DNA of 64,000 bases from NCBI GenBank assembly GCA_029253585.1, contig JAQWZF010000001.1, positions 1 to 64,000 of the forward strand, in the 5' to 3' direction. The notes below the pieces were generated by a model. The model was not told the origin of the DNA and made no database searches. It saw only the letters and a list, made by a program, of their open reading frames with translations. Source of the DNA: Gammaproteobacteria bacterium. GTDB taxonomy: Bacteria; Pseudomonadota; Gammaproteobacteria; Pseudomonadales; Pseudohongiellaceae. Both the position numbers and the translations under genes were made by a program. Numbering within the stretch: position 1 is the first letter of the stretch; every line of letters starts with the position of its first letter. Below, piece after piece: positions 38,067 to 47,914 of this stretch.

Positions 38067-39536
38067 ATGATTATGACGTTTGACGATTTATTGCCTCTGA
38101 TGCCGCTATTAATAGTGACGGCAACGTCAGTCTTGGCGATGCTAATGATTGGTGTGCGTCGAAGCTATATCGTGACGGCTTCGATTACGATTACCGGTCT
38201 GCTGGCGGCAACACTAGTCGCCATTTCGATGATGGATTGGACGAACCAGCAGATTACTCCACTACTTATTATCGATCAGTACAGCTTGTTGTTTACCGTG
38301 CTCGTCTGTTCCTCAGCGATGCTCATCGCTATTCTTAGCTTCTCCTATTTCTTCGAGTTGGACGACCACAAGGAAGAGTTTTTCTTGCTGTTAACGATTG
38401 CGACCATAGGCGCAATCGTAATGGTCAGCAGCAATCATTTCGTTAGCACGGTCTTGGGGCTAGAGACGCTAAGCATGTCTCTATACGGCATGATCGCCTA
38501 TCCAATGCATAGCAAACAGTCTGCGAAGTTTCCCCTAGAGGCTTCAGTTAAATATCTTGTTCTTTCGGCGGCCGCCTCTGGTTTTATTTTATTTGGCATG
38601 GCGCTTATCTATGCGCAGACCGGCACGCTGTCTTTTGCCAGTCTCACAGATCTGCCCGTGGCTGCGGTTAGTTTGGGGGATGGATATTCGATCGTAGCCT
38701 TGCTGATGATAACCGCTGGCATGGCATTTAAGCTTTCCCTTGCACCGTTTCACATGTGGACACCCGATGTGTACGAGGGTTCTCCGATTCCCGCTACAGC
38801 CTATCTCGCGACCATAGGTAAGGCGGCGATGATTGTCGTGTTGCTACGGTTTATTCGAGCGAGTGATTCGCTAAATTTTGATTCGATGGTGACGGTATTA
38901 ACCTTGGTAGCCGCAGCGTCTATGCTTGTAGGCAATCTGCTGGCACTGCAGCAAGATAATTTGAAGCGCATACTGGCGTATTCTTCTATCGCGCATATGG
39001 GTTATCTGCTGCTTGCGCTTGTTGCCAGCCACTATGCTACCGGCACTCTCGCTGTCGAGGCCGTGACGTTCTATCTAATAGCCTATGTGATCACATCCTT
39101 AGGTGCCTTCGGTGTGGTCTCGGTCATCTCCTCTAGTGAGAAAGAGTTTGATTCGATAAAGGAGTACAGGGGGCTTTTCTGGAGAAACCCCTGGCTTGCT
39201 AGTATTTTTATAGCAATGCTGTTGTCTCTTGCAGGAATACCATTGACGGTAGGATTTATTGGCAAGTTCTATATATTCCTCGCCGGTGTGGAGTCTGATC
39301 TTTGGATGTTGTTGGCTGTTTTGGTCCTAGGCAGCGGCATTGGCCTGTATTACTACCTGCGCATCGTCTATCGAATGCTCATGACTGAGAAGCACAAGAT
39401 TCCTTACCGAGCGGGTGGTGTAGAGAGTGTTAGTGCCTACGGTGTATTAGCTATTCTACTATCTTTGCTTCTGCTCTTTGGCGTCTATCCTGCGCCCATA
39501 ATGTCTCTAGTGGCTGCGGCTTCGGCATTTATTTAA
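38067..39536 (+). CDS. nuoN: NADH-quinone oxidoreductase subunit N
   Basis: Antiporter-like membrane subunit closing the core operon, 489 residues. Segments: LGLETLSMSLYGMIAY, AFKLSLAPFHMWTPDVYEGSPIPATAYLATIGKAA, and NLKRILAYSSIAHMGYLLLALV. It begins five bases after nuoM. The RnfG-like gene follows within 70 bp, with only a weak GC hairpin between, so it may be transcribed with nuo. Confidence 0.97.
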   Translation: MIMTFDDLLPLMPLLIVTATSVLAMLMIGVRRSYIVTASITITGLLAATLVAISMMDWTNQQITPLLIIDQYSLLFTVLVCSSAMLIAILSFSYFFELDDHKEEFFLLLTIATIGAIVMVSSNHFVSTVLGLETLSMSLYGMIAYPMHSKQSAKFPLEASVKYLVLSAAASGFILFGMALIYAQTGTLSFASLTDLPVAAVSLGDGYSIVALLMITAGMAFKLSLAPFHMWTPDVYEGSPIPATAYLATIGKAAMIVVLLRFIRASDSLNFDSMVTVLTLVAAASMLVGNLLALQQDNLKRILAYSSIAHMGYLLLALVASHYATGTLAVEAVTFYLIAYVITSLGAFGVVSVISSSEKEFDSIKEYRGLFWRNPWLASIFIAMLLSLAGIPLTVGFIGKFYIFLAGVESDLWMLLAVLVLGSGIGLYYYLRIVYRMLMTEKHKIPYRAGGVESVSAYGVLAILLSLLLLFGVYPAPIMSLVAAASAFI

Positions 39537-39566
39537 GCTCGTTGTAGCCGGGCGGCTGCTTCCCCT

Positions 39567-40253
39567 TTGCTAGTCACTGAATCTGTCGAGGCGTTGTCTG
39601 CTTTGAATGCATCTATTGTTCAAATTCTTAAAGATAAATTTCCGCAGTTAGCGATACTGACTGCTATCGTAGGTCTGCTGCTGCTTCTAAACAGCGTTAC
39701 TCGCGACAGTCTGCTCGTGGCCAGGCAGGAATTCGATCGGCGTAATCTTTACCAGTTCTTCGAAGAAGGAAGCTTCGACAATGATCTGGTTCTTGATAGT
39801 TATTTGCTAGTGGCGGATAAAGAGAGCGAAAGACTCGAAAATCTACATCTGTTAAATCTGGACCGAAACAGGCTTGCCTATATAGCGCGAAAGGATGGGC
39901 AGGCGGTTGCGGTTGCGGTGCCTACGACTGCAGACGATGGATTCAATGGCAAGATCGAATTATTAGTTGCTGTGGATATGTATGGCCGTATTAGTGCCGC
40001 GCGGGTGATCGAAGATATCAATTCCTATCAGCTTTACGGGGTAGTCGATGTCATCGGCTCGAAGTGGATGGATGAATTCGCAGGAAACAGTATGCGAGAT
40101 ATACTTCGTCTGAGTTGGCAGGCAATTACTGCCGATAATGAATATGATCAGTTCGTAGGCGCGTCAATCACACCCAAGTCTGTCGCCAATCAGATCTACG
40201 ATGCGCTCGTCTTCTACCAATCTAACCGAATAGAACTGATGCGCGGCAGTTAG
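39567..40253 (+). CDS. RnfG/NqrC-like FMN-binding membrane protein
   Basis: A single membrane span (LAILTAIVGLLLLLNSV, residues about 28-44) followed by a periplasmic domain related to RnfG/RsxG: RLAYIARKDGQAVAVAVPTTADDGFNGKIELLVAVDMYGRISAARV and near the C-terminus EYDQFVGASITPKSVANQIYDAL, the position of the S/T-G-A-T flavinylation motif. Here it reads VGAS, so the first Ser/Thr is a valine and the attachment residue would be serine; the usual HETPGLGD motif is replaced by NSYQLYG. The first codon is a TTG; TTG codons at 39594 (with GAGG upstream) or 39603 are alternatives. No other Rnf gene is nearby. It may be an extra redox partner of complex I or a diverged orphan. Confidence 0.8.
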   Translation: MLVTESVEALSALNASIVQILKDKFPQLAILTAIVGLLLLLNSVTRDSLLVARQEFDRRNLYQFFEEGSFDNDLVLDSYLLVADKESERLENLHLLNLDRNRLAYIARKDGQAVAVAVPTTADDGFNGKIELLVAVDMYGRISAARVIEDINSYQLYGVVDVIGSKWMDEFAGNSMRDILRLSWQAITADNEYDQFVGASITPKSVANQIYDALVFYQSNRIELMRGS

Positions 40254-40380
40254 GCCGGCTAGCGGGGCTTGAATGGTATTCAATGCTCGCTTCTCCTGGC
40301 GCATTCGTCGCATTCGTCGCCTTGGTATTGAGGCGTAATCAGACTATCATTGTGTGTTGTATGGGCAGTTAAGGGCCACC

Positions 40381-41412
40381 ATGTCTGCATTTAAAGTCTC
40401 GGTGATAGGAGGGGGTAGTTTTGGTACGGTAATTGCCAATATTACTGCCGAGAACGGTCACGATGTCGGTTTCTGGATGCGCAGTGAATCTCAAGCGCAG
40501 GAGTTGAATCGGCTCCGTGAGAATACCCAATATCTGCCGGACTATCGCTTGAATGAAAGAATCCATGCTACTAGCGATATGGCAGATGCAGTCAAGGACA
40601 GTAGGCTAATCTTCGTCGCCGTACCGAGTTCTTCCTTTAGGCAGGTGGTGAGCGACATGGTGCCCCACATCCCAGATGACGCGATTCTTGTCAGTACCAC
40701 AAAAGGCATTGAGGCGGGCAGCTTCGCCATGATGAGCCAGATTCTCAATCAAGAGGCACCGCGAGCCAGGGTTGGAGTGTTAAGCGGGCCCAACCTAGCT
40801 TTAGAGATCGCCAAGAAAGACCTTGCTGGCACTGTGATTGCCAGTCCAGACGAAGACGTGAGAGAGATAGTCAAGAGTGCTCTGAAGTCCAGATATTTCA
40901 GAGTCTACGCCAATAACGATATGTTTGGTGTGGAGCTTGGGGGTTCGCTGAAGAACATCTATGCCATTATCGCCGGCATCGCTGCAGCCCTAGGCATGGG
41001 ACACAACACAAATAGTATGTTGGTGACTCGCGCTTTGACGGAGATGGCGAGATTTGGCAAAGAGTTGGGTGCCGATCCAATGACATTTCTAGGTCTGGCT
41101 GGCGTGGGAGATCTTGTGGTTACCTGCTCCACACCACTGAGTCGAAATTATAGAATCGGGCTAGCGTTAGGGAAGGGCACGCCGGTGGAAGAGGCGGTTG
41201 CCGAATTGGGGCAGGTCGCAGAGGGCGTGAATACAGTAAAGCTTGTGCAGGGAAAAGCGCAGGAACTGGAGGTTTACATGCCACTTGCAAATGGCCTCTA
41301 TAAGATAATCCATGAGAACGATTCGCTGGATAATATAATCTCATCGCTGATGCTGAGCGAGCAGGCTCTGGATGTAGAGTTTGCCGCTAATGAGAATAAG
41401 GTCCTAGATTAG
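40381..41412 (+). CDS. gpsA: Glycerol-3-phosphate dehydrogenase [NAD(P)+]
   Basis: Makes sn-glycerol-3-phosphate from dihydroxyacetone phosphate for phospholipid synthesis. The 343-residue protein has the Rossmann motif VSVIGGGSFGTVIANITAENGH, VSTTKGIEAGS, LSGPNLALEIAKKDLAGTVIAS, GVELGGSLKNIYAIIAGIAAALGMG, GLAGVGDLVVTCSTPLSRNYRIG. I start at the ATG at 40381 with AAGGG upstream; the track starts nine codons earlier at TTG. A short tandem CGCATTCGT repeat lies upstream near 40300-40318. Confidence 0.97.
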   Translation: MSAFKVSVIGGGSFGTVIANITAENGHDVGFWMRSESQAQELNRLRENTQYLPDYRLNERIHATSDMADAVKDSRLIFVAVPSSSFRQVVSDMVPHIPDDAILVSTTKGIEAGSFAMMSQILNQEAPRARVGVLSGPNLALEIAKKDLAGTVIASPDEDVREIVKSALKSRYFRVYANNDMFGVELGGSLKNIYAIIAGIAAALGMGHNTNSMLVTRALTEMARFGKELGADPMTFLGLAGVGDLVVTCSTPLSRNYRIGLALGKGTPVEEAVAELGQVAEGVNTVKLVQGKAQELEVYMPLANGLYKIIHENDSLDNIISSLMLSEQALDVEFAANENKVLD

Positions 41413-41483
41413 CAGCCATCACGGTTTTCACAATGTAGTTAATGCCATCATGTGTCTATTTGCATGATATAGAAGGAGCCTTC

Positions 41484-42026
41484 ATGTCAGACGAGCTTAT
41501 AGAAATTGTAGATAATATTAAAAAGCCTTCGGTCTGGATTCGCGTGTTGTTCATGATCGTTTTTGCGGTTGCGTCCTATATTATAATTCTGCCCCTAGTT
41601 CTGGTGCTGAGCATCGCACAGGCTTTGTTCGTACTGATTACGGGAGACTGTAATGCAAATCTCAGATACTTCTCAGCAACGCTTGAATTGTATGTGTCTC
41701 AGATTATTAAATTTCTGACATACCTCTCCGAGGTGAAGCCTTTTCCTTTCTCGGATTTACCAGAAGTCGAAGTTGATTCTTTGCAGGAGGCGCCAGCTTC
41801 TCGTAGCGAAGGGGAAAAGTCGGCTAGTGACGAGAGCAAGGCAGCTACTCCGGCTGCAGAGAAAGCTGCAGTGAAGAAAACCGCCGCAGTAAAACCGGCA
41901 AAGAAGAAGGTTGACAAGAAGAAGGTTGCAAAGATGAAGGAAGCTAAGAAGACAGCGAAGAAGCCTTCGGCACCGATAGCAGCCTCAGATAAAAAAGTCG
42001 AAGACGAAGGTTCCGCCCCCTCATGA
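41484..42026 (+). CDS. DUF4389 membrane protein with a histone H1-like tail
   Basis: The N-terminal 90 residues match DUF4389: IKKPSVWIRVLFMIVFAVASYIIILPLVLVLSIAQALFVLITGDCN (two membrane spans) and YVSQIIKFLTYLSEVKPFPFSDLPEVE. The C-terminal 80 residues are lysine/alanine-rich with repeats such as AAVKKTAAVKPAKKK and KKKVAKMKEAKKTAKKPS, resembling bacterial H1-like tails. Start chosen at the ATG at 41484 with AAGGAGCC just upstream. It lies between gpsA and sixA, as its homologue does in Pseudomonas. The domain's function is unknown; a basic tail could bind nucleic acid or acidic surfaces. Confidence 0.85.
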   Translation: MSDELIEIVDNIKKPSVWIRVLFMIVFAVASYIIILPLVLVLSIAQALFVLITGDCNANLRYFSATLELYVSQIIKFLTYLSEVKPFPFSDLPEVEVDSLQEAPASRSEGEKSASDESKAATPAAEKAAVKKTAAVKPAKKKVDKKKVAKMKEAKKTAKKPSAPIAASDKKVEDEGSAPS

Positions 42027-42076
42027 TGCGTGGCTACTGTTATTAGAAACTAACAAGAGTTGAACGGAGTTATGTC

Positions 42077-42535
42077 ATGCTACTGTATTTACTACGCCAT
42101 GCGATAGCCGAGGGTAGTGCGGAGTCGGATTCGGCTCGAGAATTAACGCCCAAGGGTATGGATCAGGCGCGTTCGGTTGCAAAAAAGTTTAATCAGCGTT
42201 CTCCGCAAGTTGATAGGGTGATCTGTAGCCCCTACACGCGAGCACAGCAGACAGCGGCTTCAATAATGCCACTGTTTCCTGGTTTGGACTTAACCCTTGA
42301 TGCGGGCATTGCGCCCGACGGGGATGTCTACGGCTTGATGGATGCTATAGAGAGTTATGATCTGCAACAGGTGCTGCTGGTGAGTCACAATCCATTTCTA
42401 TCAAACTTGCTGTCGCTGTTGGTGGATGGCACTACGGAGACCCGTCGAGCAGTAGATAACGCCACGCTTCATTGCATATCCATGGATGTAGTAGCTCCAG
42501 GATGTGCTGAAATTCTTTATATTTTAGAGCCGTAA
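42077..42535 (+). CDS. sixA: Phosphohistidine phosphatase SixA
   Basis: Histidine-phosphatase-fold enzyme that dephosphorylates phosphohistidine on signalling or PTS proteins. The 152-residue protein has the catalytic YLLRHAIAEG (RHG variant RHA), VICSPYTRAQQTA, and VSHNPFLSNLLSLLVDG with the second histidine. It follows the DUF4389 gene by 50 bp. Confidence 0.92.
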   Translation: MLLYLLRHAIAEGSAESDSARELTPKGMDQARSVAKKFNQRSPQVDRVICSPYTRAQQTAASIMPLFPGLDLTLDAGIAPDGDVYGLMDAIESYDLQQVLLVSHNPFLSNLLSLLVDGTTETRRAVDNATLHCISMDVVAPGCAEILYILEP

Positions 42536-42562
42536 CTCAATACCTCACTAGGTATAGAACGA

Positions 42563-43573
42563 TTGCAAAACGAAACAACTATGAGTTTTCAGATGTGTAT
42601 ATCTATTAAACGACTTTGTTTTATGGCTCTGGCCTTGGCCGGTTTGCCGCTATTGAGTTTTGCGCAGACGAGTGCTGTGGAAGTTGGGTTTACAGATCAT
42701 AGTCTCATCACCGGATTTGCTTATTCTGAAATCATCGAGAGAGAATTAGATCGAGATATAAACCACCAATTCGTTCTCGGCGCATTAGAACGCGTTCGCG
42801 GTGAGGTGATACCTGAGGACTCACAAAGGCTCAGGGGCGACGTCACTAAGATAAACTACGAAATTTCAGAGGAATTTACCGGCGCAGACGTTTATCGATT
42901 CTTTCAAGAGCAGCTCGAGAGCAGAAACTATGAAGCTCTCTTTAGTTGCGAGGGCAGGGCGTGCGGAAGCAGTAACTATTGGGCTAATGACGTTTTTCGA
43001 AATCGAACCTTATATGGCCCCGAGCGCAATCAGTTTTATATGGCTTTCCGCTCTAGGGCTGCTGCTGAGAATGCGCCTTACTTCGCGTTATATATCATCA
43101 CTAGGGTGAACAGAAGAATCTATGCCTATATCGAAATCATCGAGCCGGGTGGCACTCAGGATTCGGAACAGATTGCGGCAATTGAAGAGCCGCAAGTAGA
43201 GGAGGCAGCGATGAGTTCTGCGGCGAGCTCGAACATTCTGCAACAACTGCGAGAGCAGGGTAGTGTGATCCTGCCAGGAATAGATTTTCAATCGAACGAT
43301 CGTTTGCCGACTCCTTTGGGTGTAGCTTCTCTTGTCGCTGCGCTTCAGGCCGATGCGTCTGTTTCTGTATATCTGGTCGCGCACCTGAGTCAGGAAGGAC
43401 GGTCTCTAGAGGAGTTAATGGAGCGGTCTGCGGCGCGAGCAAACTCGCTAAGACAGGCGCTAATTGCAGGTGGAATATCGGCTGATCGAATTGAGGCCGC
43501 TGGAGTGGGGCCGCTAGCGCCGAGCTGCGCAGTCGATAATTGTGCGCAGCGCATCGAGCTCGTGCTGCGCTGA
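42563..43573 (+). CDS. DUF4892 and OmpA-like domain outer-envelope protein
   Basis: Exported 336-residue protein: signal peptide LCFMALALAGLPLLSFAQ, a DUF4892 domain with ACGSSNYWANDVFRNRTLYGPERNQFYMAF, and a C-terminal OmpA-like region (ILPGIDFQSNDRLPTPLGVASL, AARANSLRQALIAGGISADRIEAAGVGPLAP) that could bind peptidoglycan. The exact start is unclear: the track uses a TTG; the ATGs at 42581 and 42593 are both plausible and no strong ribosome binding site separates them. It ends five bases before the folE stop on the opposite strand. Confidence 0.82.
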   Translation: MQNETTMSFQMCISIKRLCFMALALAGLPLLSFAQTSAVEVGFTDHSLITGFAYSEIIERELDRDINHQFVLGALERVRGEVIPEDSQRLRGDVTKINYEISEEFTGADVYRFFQEQLESRNYEALFSCEGRACGSSNYWANDVFRNRTLYGPERNQFYMAFRSRAAAENAPYFALYIITRVNRRIYAYIEIIEPGGTQDSEQIAAIEEPQVEEAAMSSAASSNILQQLREQGSVILPGIDFQSNDRLPTPLGVASLVAALQADASVSVYLVAHLSQEGRSLEELMERSAARANSLRQALIAGGISADRIEAAGVGPLAPSCAVDNCAQRIELVLR

Positions 43574-43578
43574 GCTAG

Positions 43579-44127
43579 TTACTTATTCAATAGAGATAGA
43601 AATTCGGCTCGTGTCGACTGGCTGTTTCTGAATGCGCCAAGCATACAAGACGTAGTCATTATCGAGTTTTGCTTTTGTACGCCGCGCATCATCATGCACA
43701 TATGCTGTGCCTCGATAATAACAGCTGCGCCCGCAGCGCAGGTCTTCTCTACTATGCAGTTGGCGATTTCGTTTGTAAGATTTTCCTGAATCTGAAGACG
43801 CCTGGCGTAAACATCGACAATTCTGGCTATTTTCGAAAGGCCTATTACTTTTCCATTTGGAATATAGGCTACATGGCACTTTCCTATAAAAGGAAGCATG
43901 TGGTGCTCGCACATGGAATAGAGTTCGATATTCTTTACAATTACCATCTCGTCAGTGTCAGATGGAAACATAGCGTTATTGATGACTTCGTCGATATCCA
44001 TCGAGTAGCCTTGTGTGAGGAACTCCATAGCCTTTGCCGCCCGCTTCGGGGTGTCTACGAGTCCTGCACGCTGAGGGTCCTCGCCAATTTGCGTAAGAAT
44101 ATCCAAAAAAGCCTGTTCCATAGTCAT
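43579..44127 (-). CDS. folE: GTP cyclohydrolase I
   Basis: Converts GTP to 7,8-dihydroneopterin triphosphate, first step of tetrahydrofolate synthesis. The 182-residue protein has the zinc-binding [52 protein letters not shown], and [17 protein letters not shown] with the third zinc cysteine. The start is ATG at 44127. Confidence 0.97.
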   Translation of the reverse strand: MTMEQAFLDILTQIGEDPQRAGLVDTPKRAAKAMEFLTQGYSMDIDEVINNAMFPSDTDEMVIVKNIELYSMCEHHMLPFIGKCHVAYIPNGKVIGLSKIARIVDVYARRLQIQENLTNEIANCIVEKTCAAGAAVIIEAQHMCMMMRGVQKQNSIMTTSCMLGAFRNSQSTRAEFLSLLNK

Positions 44128-44258
44128 TCACCGTTTCTCGAGATCGTCGGCTAGTTGATCTCTTTCTATATATTAAACCTGTGTATTGCCGCTGCTACGT
44201 TAGGGACGAGAGATTAGCATATTAATTGCTTGTTGATGAAATCTGCGTAATTTAACGA

Positions 44259-44285
44259 TTGTCAGATTATATTTTCAGCTACAAT
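44259..44285 (+). promoter_or_regulatory. Promoter candidate for prmB
   Basis: TTGTCA and TACAAT with 15 bp between, shorter than ideal. It ends 33 bp before the GTG start at 44319 and overlaps the track's TTG start. Confidence 0.35.
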
Positions 44286-44318
44286 CGCCTATTCAGTCCA
44301 TTAAGCTTTGAGAATAAA

Positions 44319-45194
44319 GTGACCATTGAAGATTACTTGCAAGAGGTAGCGCTGAGGTTACATGCAGCCGGGCTTTGTTATGGTCATGGCACGGATAATC
44401 CCACTGATGAAGCTTTTTATCTTGTCTATGGTTTCTTGGGGATAGATTTTGCTGATGCTCGCGCTGTGCACCGTGTGCTGGATAGTGAACACCTAGAGTC
44501 GCTTGAGGCTTTACTGAAACGTCGAATCGACGAGCGTGTTCCAACAGCCTATTTGCTGGGCAAAGCCTGGTTCGCCGGCTACGAGTTTCACTGTGATAAC
44601 AGGGCGCTTGTACCACGCTCGCCCATAGCCGAATTAATAGCAGGCGAATTTCAGCCCTTGCTGCAAGATCGGCCGAGCAGAGTATTGGATCTTTGCACCG
44701 GTGGCGGAAGTATTGGAATTGCTATGGCCTTACAGTGGCCGAATTGTCAGGTTGATCTGGTTGATATATCCACAGATGGGCTGGAACTGGCAAACAAAAA
44801 TATTGCGCTGCATGCTCTGGAGGCTCGGGTGAATTGCCTTGAGAGCGACCTTTTCGCGAATGTTAGCGGCCGATATGACTTGATAGTAACGAATCCGCCC
44901 TATGTTCCCCCGCAGGAATTTGAAGATTTGCCGGTCGAGTTCGGCCACGAGCCCTCCCTCGGGCTGCTTAGCGCTGATGACGGCTTACAGATACCTCTTC
45001 AAATTTTGCGGGATTCGGTCGATCACCTGAGAGCGGACGGTCTATTGGTGATGGAGGTGGGCTACAGCCACTTCCAATTAGCACAACAGCTGCAGCAGGT
45101 ACCATTGCTTTGGTTGGACTTCGAGCACGGCGGGGAAGGGGTGCTAGCCCTTACCAGCAGGCAACTACAGCAGTACAGAGAACTGTTTAATTAG
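44319..45194 (+). CDS. prmB: Ribosomal protein L3 N5-glutamine methyltransferase
   Basis: Methylates a glutamine of ribosomal protein L3. The 291-residue protein has LCYGHGTDNPTDEAFYLVY and RVPTAYLLGKAWFAGYEFHCDNRALVPRSPIAELI, close to E. coli PrmB, the SAM motif VLDLCTGGGSIGIAMALQWP, and the catalytic LIVTNPPYVPPQEF (NPPY). I prefer the GTG at 44319 (VTIEDYLQ) to the track's TTG at 44259, which would put the promoter candidate inside the gene. It precedes aroC, as in many gammaproteobacteria. Confidence 0.93.
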   Translation: MTIEDYLQEVALRLHAAGLCYGHGTDNPTDEAFYLVYGFLGIDFADARAVHRVLDSEHLESLEALLKRRIDERVPTAYLLGKAWFAGYEFHCDNRALVPRSPIAELIAGEFQPLLQDRPSRVLDLCTGGGSIGIAMALQWPNCQVDLVDISTDGLELANKNIALHALEARVNCLESDLFANVSGRYDLIVTNPPYVPPQEFEDLPVEFGHEPSLGLLSADDGLQIPLQILRDSVDHLRADGLLVMEVGYSHFQLAQQLQQVPLLWLDFEHGGEGVLALTSRQLQQYRELFN

Positions 45195-45265
45195 TGTACA
45201 ATCTCGGGTTTTTCGGCCCTGCTGTCAAAATTCGTCAGAAATAAATTCTCTATTTGAGTATTGGA

Positions 45266-46351
45266 ATGTCAGGAAACAGTTTCGGTAAATTGTTTACGGT
45301 AACTAGCTTTGGTGAAAGCCATGGGCCTGCGCTCGGCTGCGTGATTGACGGCTGTCCTCCTGGTATGGAGCTGTGTGAAGCCGATATGCAGCACGATCTG
45401 AATCGTCGCAAGCCAGGGCAGAGTCGCTTCACGACGCAGCGCCGAGAGGACGATACGGTAAGAATCCTATCCGGTGTATTCGAGGGCAAGACCACTGGAA
45501 CCCCCATTGGTCTGCTAATCGAGAATACGGATCAGCGCTCCAAAGACTACAGTAAGATCAAAGACCAGTTTCGCCCAGCCCATGCTGATTATACCTATTG
45601 GGAGAAGTACGGTATCCGTGACTATCGAGGCGGAGGGCGTGCGTCTGCCCGTGAGACGGCAATGCGAGTGGCCGCGGGCGCTATAGCCAAGAAATACCTG
45701 CGAGAGACCTGTGGTACCGAGATTCGTGGCTATCTTAGTCAGCTCGGCCCAATTTCGATCGATTCGGTTGACTATCAGGAAGTCGAGAACAATCCATTCT
45801 TTTGTCCAGATGCATCGAAAGTTGCGGAAATGGAACACTATATGGCCGCTCTCAGTAAAGAGGGCAATTCAATAGGCGCCAGGATCAATGTTTGTGTGTC
45901 AAATGTACCAGTTGGGCTAGGTGAGCCAATATTTGATCGATTGGATGCGGATATCGCCAAGGCTCTGATGAGTATCAATGCCGTGAAGGGTGTAGAGATC
46001 GGGGCGGGGTTCGAATCGGTCACGCAGAAAGGTAGTGAGCACCGGGATGAAATAACGCCGCAGGGTTTTGAGGGCAACAATGCTGGCGGCGTTCTTGGCG
46101 GGATCTCTAGCGGGCAGGATATCCTCGCTAGCATCGCTCTGAAGCCCACTTCGAGTATTCGTCTGCCGGGTAGGTCCATTAATATCGCCGGTGAGGCGGA
46201 TGAGGTCATAACTACGGGGCGTCATGATCCTTGCGTAGGTATTAGAGCAACGCCTATAGCGGAAGCCATGCTGGCGCTAGTCCTCATAGACCATCTGCTC
46301 CGAGATCGTGGCCAGAACTTTGCGCTCAGATCAACGGAAAAGACGCTCTAA
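45266..46351 (+). CDS. aroC: Chorismate synthase
   Basis: Last step of the shikimate pathway, FMN-dependent elimination of phosphate from EPSP. The 361-residue protein begins [33 protein letters not shown] and has the signatures [43 protein letters not shown] and [18 protein letters not shown] use the ATG at 45266, which matches the family N-terminus; the track starts four codons upstream at TTG. Confidence 0.97.
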   Translation: MSGNSFGKLFTVTSFGESHGPALGCVIDGCPPGMELCEADMQHDLNRRKPGQSRFTTQRREDDTVRILSGVFEGKTTGTPIGLLIENTDQRSKDYSKIKDQFRPAHADYTYWEKYGIRDYRGGGRASARETAMRVAAGAIAKKYLRETCGTEIRGYLSQLGPISIDSVDYQEVENNPFFCPDASKVAEMEHYMAALSKEGNSIGARINVCVSNVPVGLGEPIFDRLDADIAKALMSINAVKGVEIGAGFESVTQKGSEHRDEITPQGFEGNNAGGVLGGISSGQDILASIALKPTSSIRLPGRSINIAGEADEVITTGRHDPCVGIRATPIAEAMLALVLIDHLLRDRGQNFALRSTEKTL

Positions 46352-46461
46352 GGCAGTAATTTATGCTGATTTATCTCTTTTTAATGGGTTTTATATCAAT
46401 AACTTAGAAAAATTAATTAATTTAAAATATAAACACTGCATAGGCAGTATTGGTGAGGAAA

Positions 46462-47883
46462 ATGAGCAGTAGAACCTTATATGACAAGATCTGGGACGCC
46501 CATTTGGTAACGCAAAGAGAAGACGGTACCGCCCTGATTTATATCGATCGTCATTTAATCCATGAAGTCACCTCCCCACAGGCTTTCGAAGGCCTGCGGC
46601 TTGCGAACCGCCTGCCATGGAGAGCGGATGCAAACTTTGCCACACCAGATCACAATATCCCGACTACCTCAGAAGAGAGGCTACAGGGCTTGGAAGGAAT
46701 TAAAGACCCTGTCTCAAAGATTCAGGTGCGCACTCTGGATGATAACTGCCAGGAGTTCGGTATCTTCGAATTGAAGATGACCGATGACCGACAGGGCATC
46801 GTGCATGTTGTTGGCCCAGAGCAGGGTGCTACGCTGCCGGGAATGACAATCGTATGTGGCGACTCCCATACCTCGACCCACGGAGCCTTGGGTGCCCTAG
46901 CCCATGGCATCGGTACTTCCGAGGTGGAGCACGTCCTGGCTACCCAGTGTTTGATGCAGAAAAAAGCCAAGAATATGCTGGTAAGAGTGGATGGGCAGCT
47001 AAAACCAGGGTGCACAGCGAAAGACATCGTTCTAGCCATAATCGGCAAGATCGGTACGGCTGGAGGTACTGGCTTTACTATCGAGTTTGGTGGAGAAGCG
47101 ATACAGGCTCTGTCTGTAGAGGGACGCATGACGGTATGCAATATGGCCATCGAGGCTGGCGCGAGAGCTGGCCTGATTGCGGTGGATGAAACCACGCTAG
47201 AGTACATCAAGGGCAGGCCTTTCGCTCCCGCAGGTGAGCTATGGGATCAGGCAGTAGAGTCTTGGCGCTGTTTGGTAAGCGATGCGGGCGCACAGTTCGA
47301 CGAGACGGTTGTCCTGCAGGCAGCACAAATCGAGCCTCAAGTGACCTGGGGCTCGTCGCCAGAGATGGTTTCGCCGATATCTGGGAATGTACCGGATCCG
47401 GCTCAAGAGGTGGATGAAACCAAGCGCGGTAATATCCGGCAAGCGCTGAAGTACATGGGCTTGCAGGGCGGTACGGCGATCAAGGACATTAAGTTGGACT
47501 GTATTTTCATCGGTTCCTGCACGAACTCACGTATCGAGGACTTGCGCGCTGCCGCGGCTGTCGTAAAGGGTAAGAAAGTGGCCTCAAGTGTTGAGGTGGC
47601 TATGGTCGTGCCCGGTTCGGGCCTGGTCAAGAAGCAGGCAGAGGCTGAGGGTTTAGACAAAATCTTTCTCGAGGCGGGAATGGAGTGGAGAGAACCCGGC
47701 TGTTCCATGTGCCTCGCCATGAATGCCGATCAATTGGGCGAAGGCAAACACTGCGCCTCCACCTCAAATCGTAACTTTGAGGGACGGCAGGGATTTGGCG
47801 GGCGCACCCATCTCGTTAGTCCCGCCATGGCGGCTGCGGCGGCCATACACGGGCACTTCGTCGACATAAGAGATCTAGGCTAA
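46462..47883 (+). CDS. leuC: 3-isopropylmalate dehydratase large subunit
   Basis: With LeuD isomerises 2- to 3-isopropylmalate in leucine synthesis, with a [4Fe-4S] cluster. The 473-residue protein has [64 protein letters not shown], and the cluster cysteines in [13 protein letters not shown] and [11 protein letters not shown] start at ATG 46462 with GTGAGG upstream. The 110-bp region before it is strongly AT-rich (TTAATTAATTTAAAATATAAA), likely holding the promoter. Confidence 0.97.
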   Translation: MSSRTLYDKIWDAHLVTQREDGTALIYIDRHLIHEVTSPQAFEGLRLANRLPWRADANFATPDHNIPTTSEERLQGLEGIKDPVSKIQVRTLDDNCQEFGIFELKMTDDRQGIVHVVGPEQGATLPGMTIVCGDSHTSTHGALGALAHGIGTSEVEHVLATQCLMQKKAKNMLVRVDGQLKPGCTAKDIVLAIIGKIGTAGGTGFTIEFGGEAIQALSVEGRMTVCNMAIEAGARAGLIAVDETTLEYIKGRPFAPAGELWDQAVESWRCLVSDAGAQFDETVVLQAAQIEPQVTWGSSPEMVSPISGNVPDPAQEVDETKRGNIRQALKYMGLQGGTAIKDIKLDCIFIGSCTNSRIEDLRAAAAVVKGKKVASSVEVAMVVPGSGLVKKQAEAEGLDKIFLEAGMEWREPGCSMCLAMNADQLGEGKHCASTSNRNFEGRQGFGGRTHLVSPAMAAAAAIHGHFVDIRDLG

Positions 47884-47914
47884 CCTATATATAACAAAGA
47901 GTTAAAAGATAAAT

